NCBI GenBank assembly: GCA_029974175.1
Contig: JARKSS010000312.1
Coordinates: 1 to 33,300, forward strand
From: Vicinamibacterales bacterium
Lineage (GTDB): Bacteria > Acidobacteriota > Vicinamibacteria > Vicinamibacterales > Fen-181
DNA length: 33,300 nucleotides
Direction: 5' to 3'
Shown here: piece after piece, positions 32,140 to 33,300 of the stretch
How positions within the stretch are numbered: the stretch's first letter is position 1
How the letters are laid out: each line of letters opens with the position of its first letter
Notes under the pieces: generated by a model
Told to the model about the DNA's origin: nothing
The model's database searches: none
The model's input: the letters and a program-made list of their open reading frames with translations, nothing else
Program-made: the position numbers and the translations under genes

Positions 32140-33300
32140 ATGCGAACGCTGAAGGCCATCCTGCTGGCGGTCGCCGCGTGGCCGCTCGTTGCGGCCGCAC
32201 CGGCTGCCGCCCAGCGTCTCGAGCCGCCGGTGCGCGAGTGGTTCGATCAGCACCGCCTTCTCCTCGTGCCGGAGGAGGTCGAGGTGCTGCGGCGGGTGAA
32301 AGCCGACGACCTCGAGACGTTCGTCAGCATCTTCTGGGCGCGGCGCGACCCGGACCCGGGCTCGCCCGTGAACCGCTTTCGCGCCGCCACCGACCGGGCG
32401 CGGGCCGACGCCGATGCCCGGTTCGGCGAGGCCGGCAAGAAGGGATCGGTGACGGCCTGCGGCCAGGTCGTCATGCTGCTCGGTCACCCCGACGAGGTTA
32501 CCGGCCGCGAACTGCGCAACATCTTCGACACCCGGCCGTCGGCCCCGAGCCGGTATCGCACCCGCGAGCCGGCGTCGCGCAACGCCACGCGCGACGGCGC
32601 GAGAAGCCCCGAGCTGTGGGTCTACAAGAGCAGTCCCGCCAGGACCTTCCGTATGCCCGGCGGCGACCTGAGACTCCAGTTCGACGACGGGTGTGAGTTC
32701 GAGGAGAGCGCCCGGACGCTCGACGAACTGGCCCGCGTGGCGGCCGGGCTGATCCTGCACCCGGAGATCGGCTACGAGTTCGGCGGGGACGGCCGCCTGC
32801 AACCCCTGGCGGCGCGGCCCTCCTCCCGGGCCGTCGCGCTGCTCGACCGGCCCTCCTCCGATTTCACCTTCTCGTTCGCGCCCACGATCCAGGTGCCGGC
32901 CCAGGCCGGCTCCTACGTCGCGGGCGTGCTCCACGGTCCTCCCGGCTCGCTGCCCGTGCCCGAGGGCGGGAAGTTCGCCCGCCTGAAGGCCGTCGCGCGC
33001 GCCGTCGGCCCGTCGGGTTCCGCGGTGCCAGGCGACGAGCGCGATGTCGTCGCCGAGGTTGCGCCTGACGGGTCGTTCGTCAGTTCGCACGGGCTGGCGC
33101 TGCCGCCGGGGCGATTTGCCGTGACCATCGCCTTGCTCGACCCTGCGACCGGCCGGGGCGCGGTGACGACCTGTGACGTGGAGTCGCCCGACTACGCCGG
33201 CAAGGCGCTCGTCGTCAGCACGCTCGCGGTCCTGGCCGGTTTGGAGGAGGCGTCCGCGCCGGTCGGCCCCGACCCGTATGCTGCCTTTGCCATCGGGTCG
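32140..33300 (+). CDS. GWxTD-type domain protein, partial at right edge
   Basis: 387 codons are open to the window end. A signal peptide (1-24, ending AAPAAAQ) is followed by EVEVLRRVKADDLETFVSIF and FWARRDPDPGSPVNRFR (65-81), then GQVVMLLGHPDEV (108-120), the order seen in GWxTD-domain proteins of Acidobacteriota. The namesake motif itself is degenerate: GSVTACG stands where G-W-x-T-D-R-G is expected. The family has no established biochemical function; it is secreted and often found near TonB receptors. The ATG at 32140 has no strong Shine-Dalgarno and lies 11 bases after the hairpin. The C-terminal part is not seen. Confidence 0.75.
   Translation, partial: MRTLKAILLAVAAWPLVAAAPAAAQRLEPPVREWFDQHRLLLVPEEVEVLRRVKADDLETFVSIFWARRDPDPGSPVNRFRAATDRARADADARFGEAGKKGSVTACGQVVMLLGHPDEVTGRELRNIFDTRPSAPSRYRTREPASRNATRDGARSPELWVYKSSPARTFRMPGGDLRLQFDDGCEFEESARTLDELARVAAGLILHPEIGYEFGGDGRLQPLAARPSSRAVALLDRPSSDFTFSFAPTIQVPAQAGSYVAGVLHGPPGSLPVPEGGKFARLKAVARAVGPSGSAVPGDERDVVAEVAPDGSFVSSHGLALPPGRFAVTIALLDPATGRGAVTTCDVESPDYAGKALVVSTLAVLAGLEEASAPVGPDPYAAFAIGS

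Overview
The window is GC-rich, gene-dense bacterial DNA. It carries SusC-like TonB receptors with carboxypeptidase-regulatory domains, a GWxTD-type protein, a GH29 fucosidase, a GH123/DUF4091-like glycosidase and a sulfatase-fold/TPR fusion. This mix points to an Acidobacteriota glycan degrader, most like the Vicinamibacteria. That assignment rests on family content, not on a marker gene.

Layout: 1-2040 is the 3' part of a TonB-dependent receptor. 2346-5054 holds a secreted alpha-L-fucosidase and a Gfo/Idh/MocA oxidoreductase. 5112-6935 (minus) is a GH15 glucoamylase/trehalase-like enzyme, divergent from a DUF421 membrane protein and a small repeat protein of unknown function (7075-8129). 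8126-8249 is a 124-bp palindromic repeat. 8272-15317 is a complete tryptophan operon, trpL-E-G-D-C-F-B-A, with a second type of repeat in the trpC-trpF gap and a third read into the trpA C-terminus. 15392-17660 encodes a GlpQ-like phosphodiesterase and a GlpT-like transporter. 17739-21548 (minus) is a tightly packed four-gene operon: GNAT, SDR, DapA-like aldolase/lyase, DeoR regulator. It shares a 118-bp divergent promoter region with a plus-strand operon of D-2-hydroxyacid dehydrogenase, sodium:solute symporter and secreted DUF4091 protein (21667-26173). 26218-28518 (minus) is a membrane-anchored sulfatase-fold/TPR protein. 28652-32068 is a full-length TonB-dependent receptor, and a GWxTD-type protein runs off the right edge.

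The most striking element is upstream of trpE. A short reading frame ends in three consecutive Trp codons (8430-8438), followed by a segment that mimics the 3' arm of a strong terminator (8497-8531) just before trpE. This is the architecture of ribosome-mediated trp attenuation. A TTGACA-type promoter lies in front of it.

Functionally, the locus combines outer-membrane uptake (TonB receptors), extracytoplasmic glycan cleavage (GH29, DUF4091, sulfatase-fold enzyme), a sodium-coupled transporter and a set of dehydrogenases plus a DapA-like enzyme. The latter suggest oxidative, non-phosphorylating breakdown of an unidentified sugar or sugar acid under DeoR-type control. Three classes of small dispersed repeat sit in the intergenic gaps. 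I saw no tRNA, rRNA, CRISPR array or transposase.
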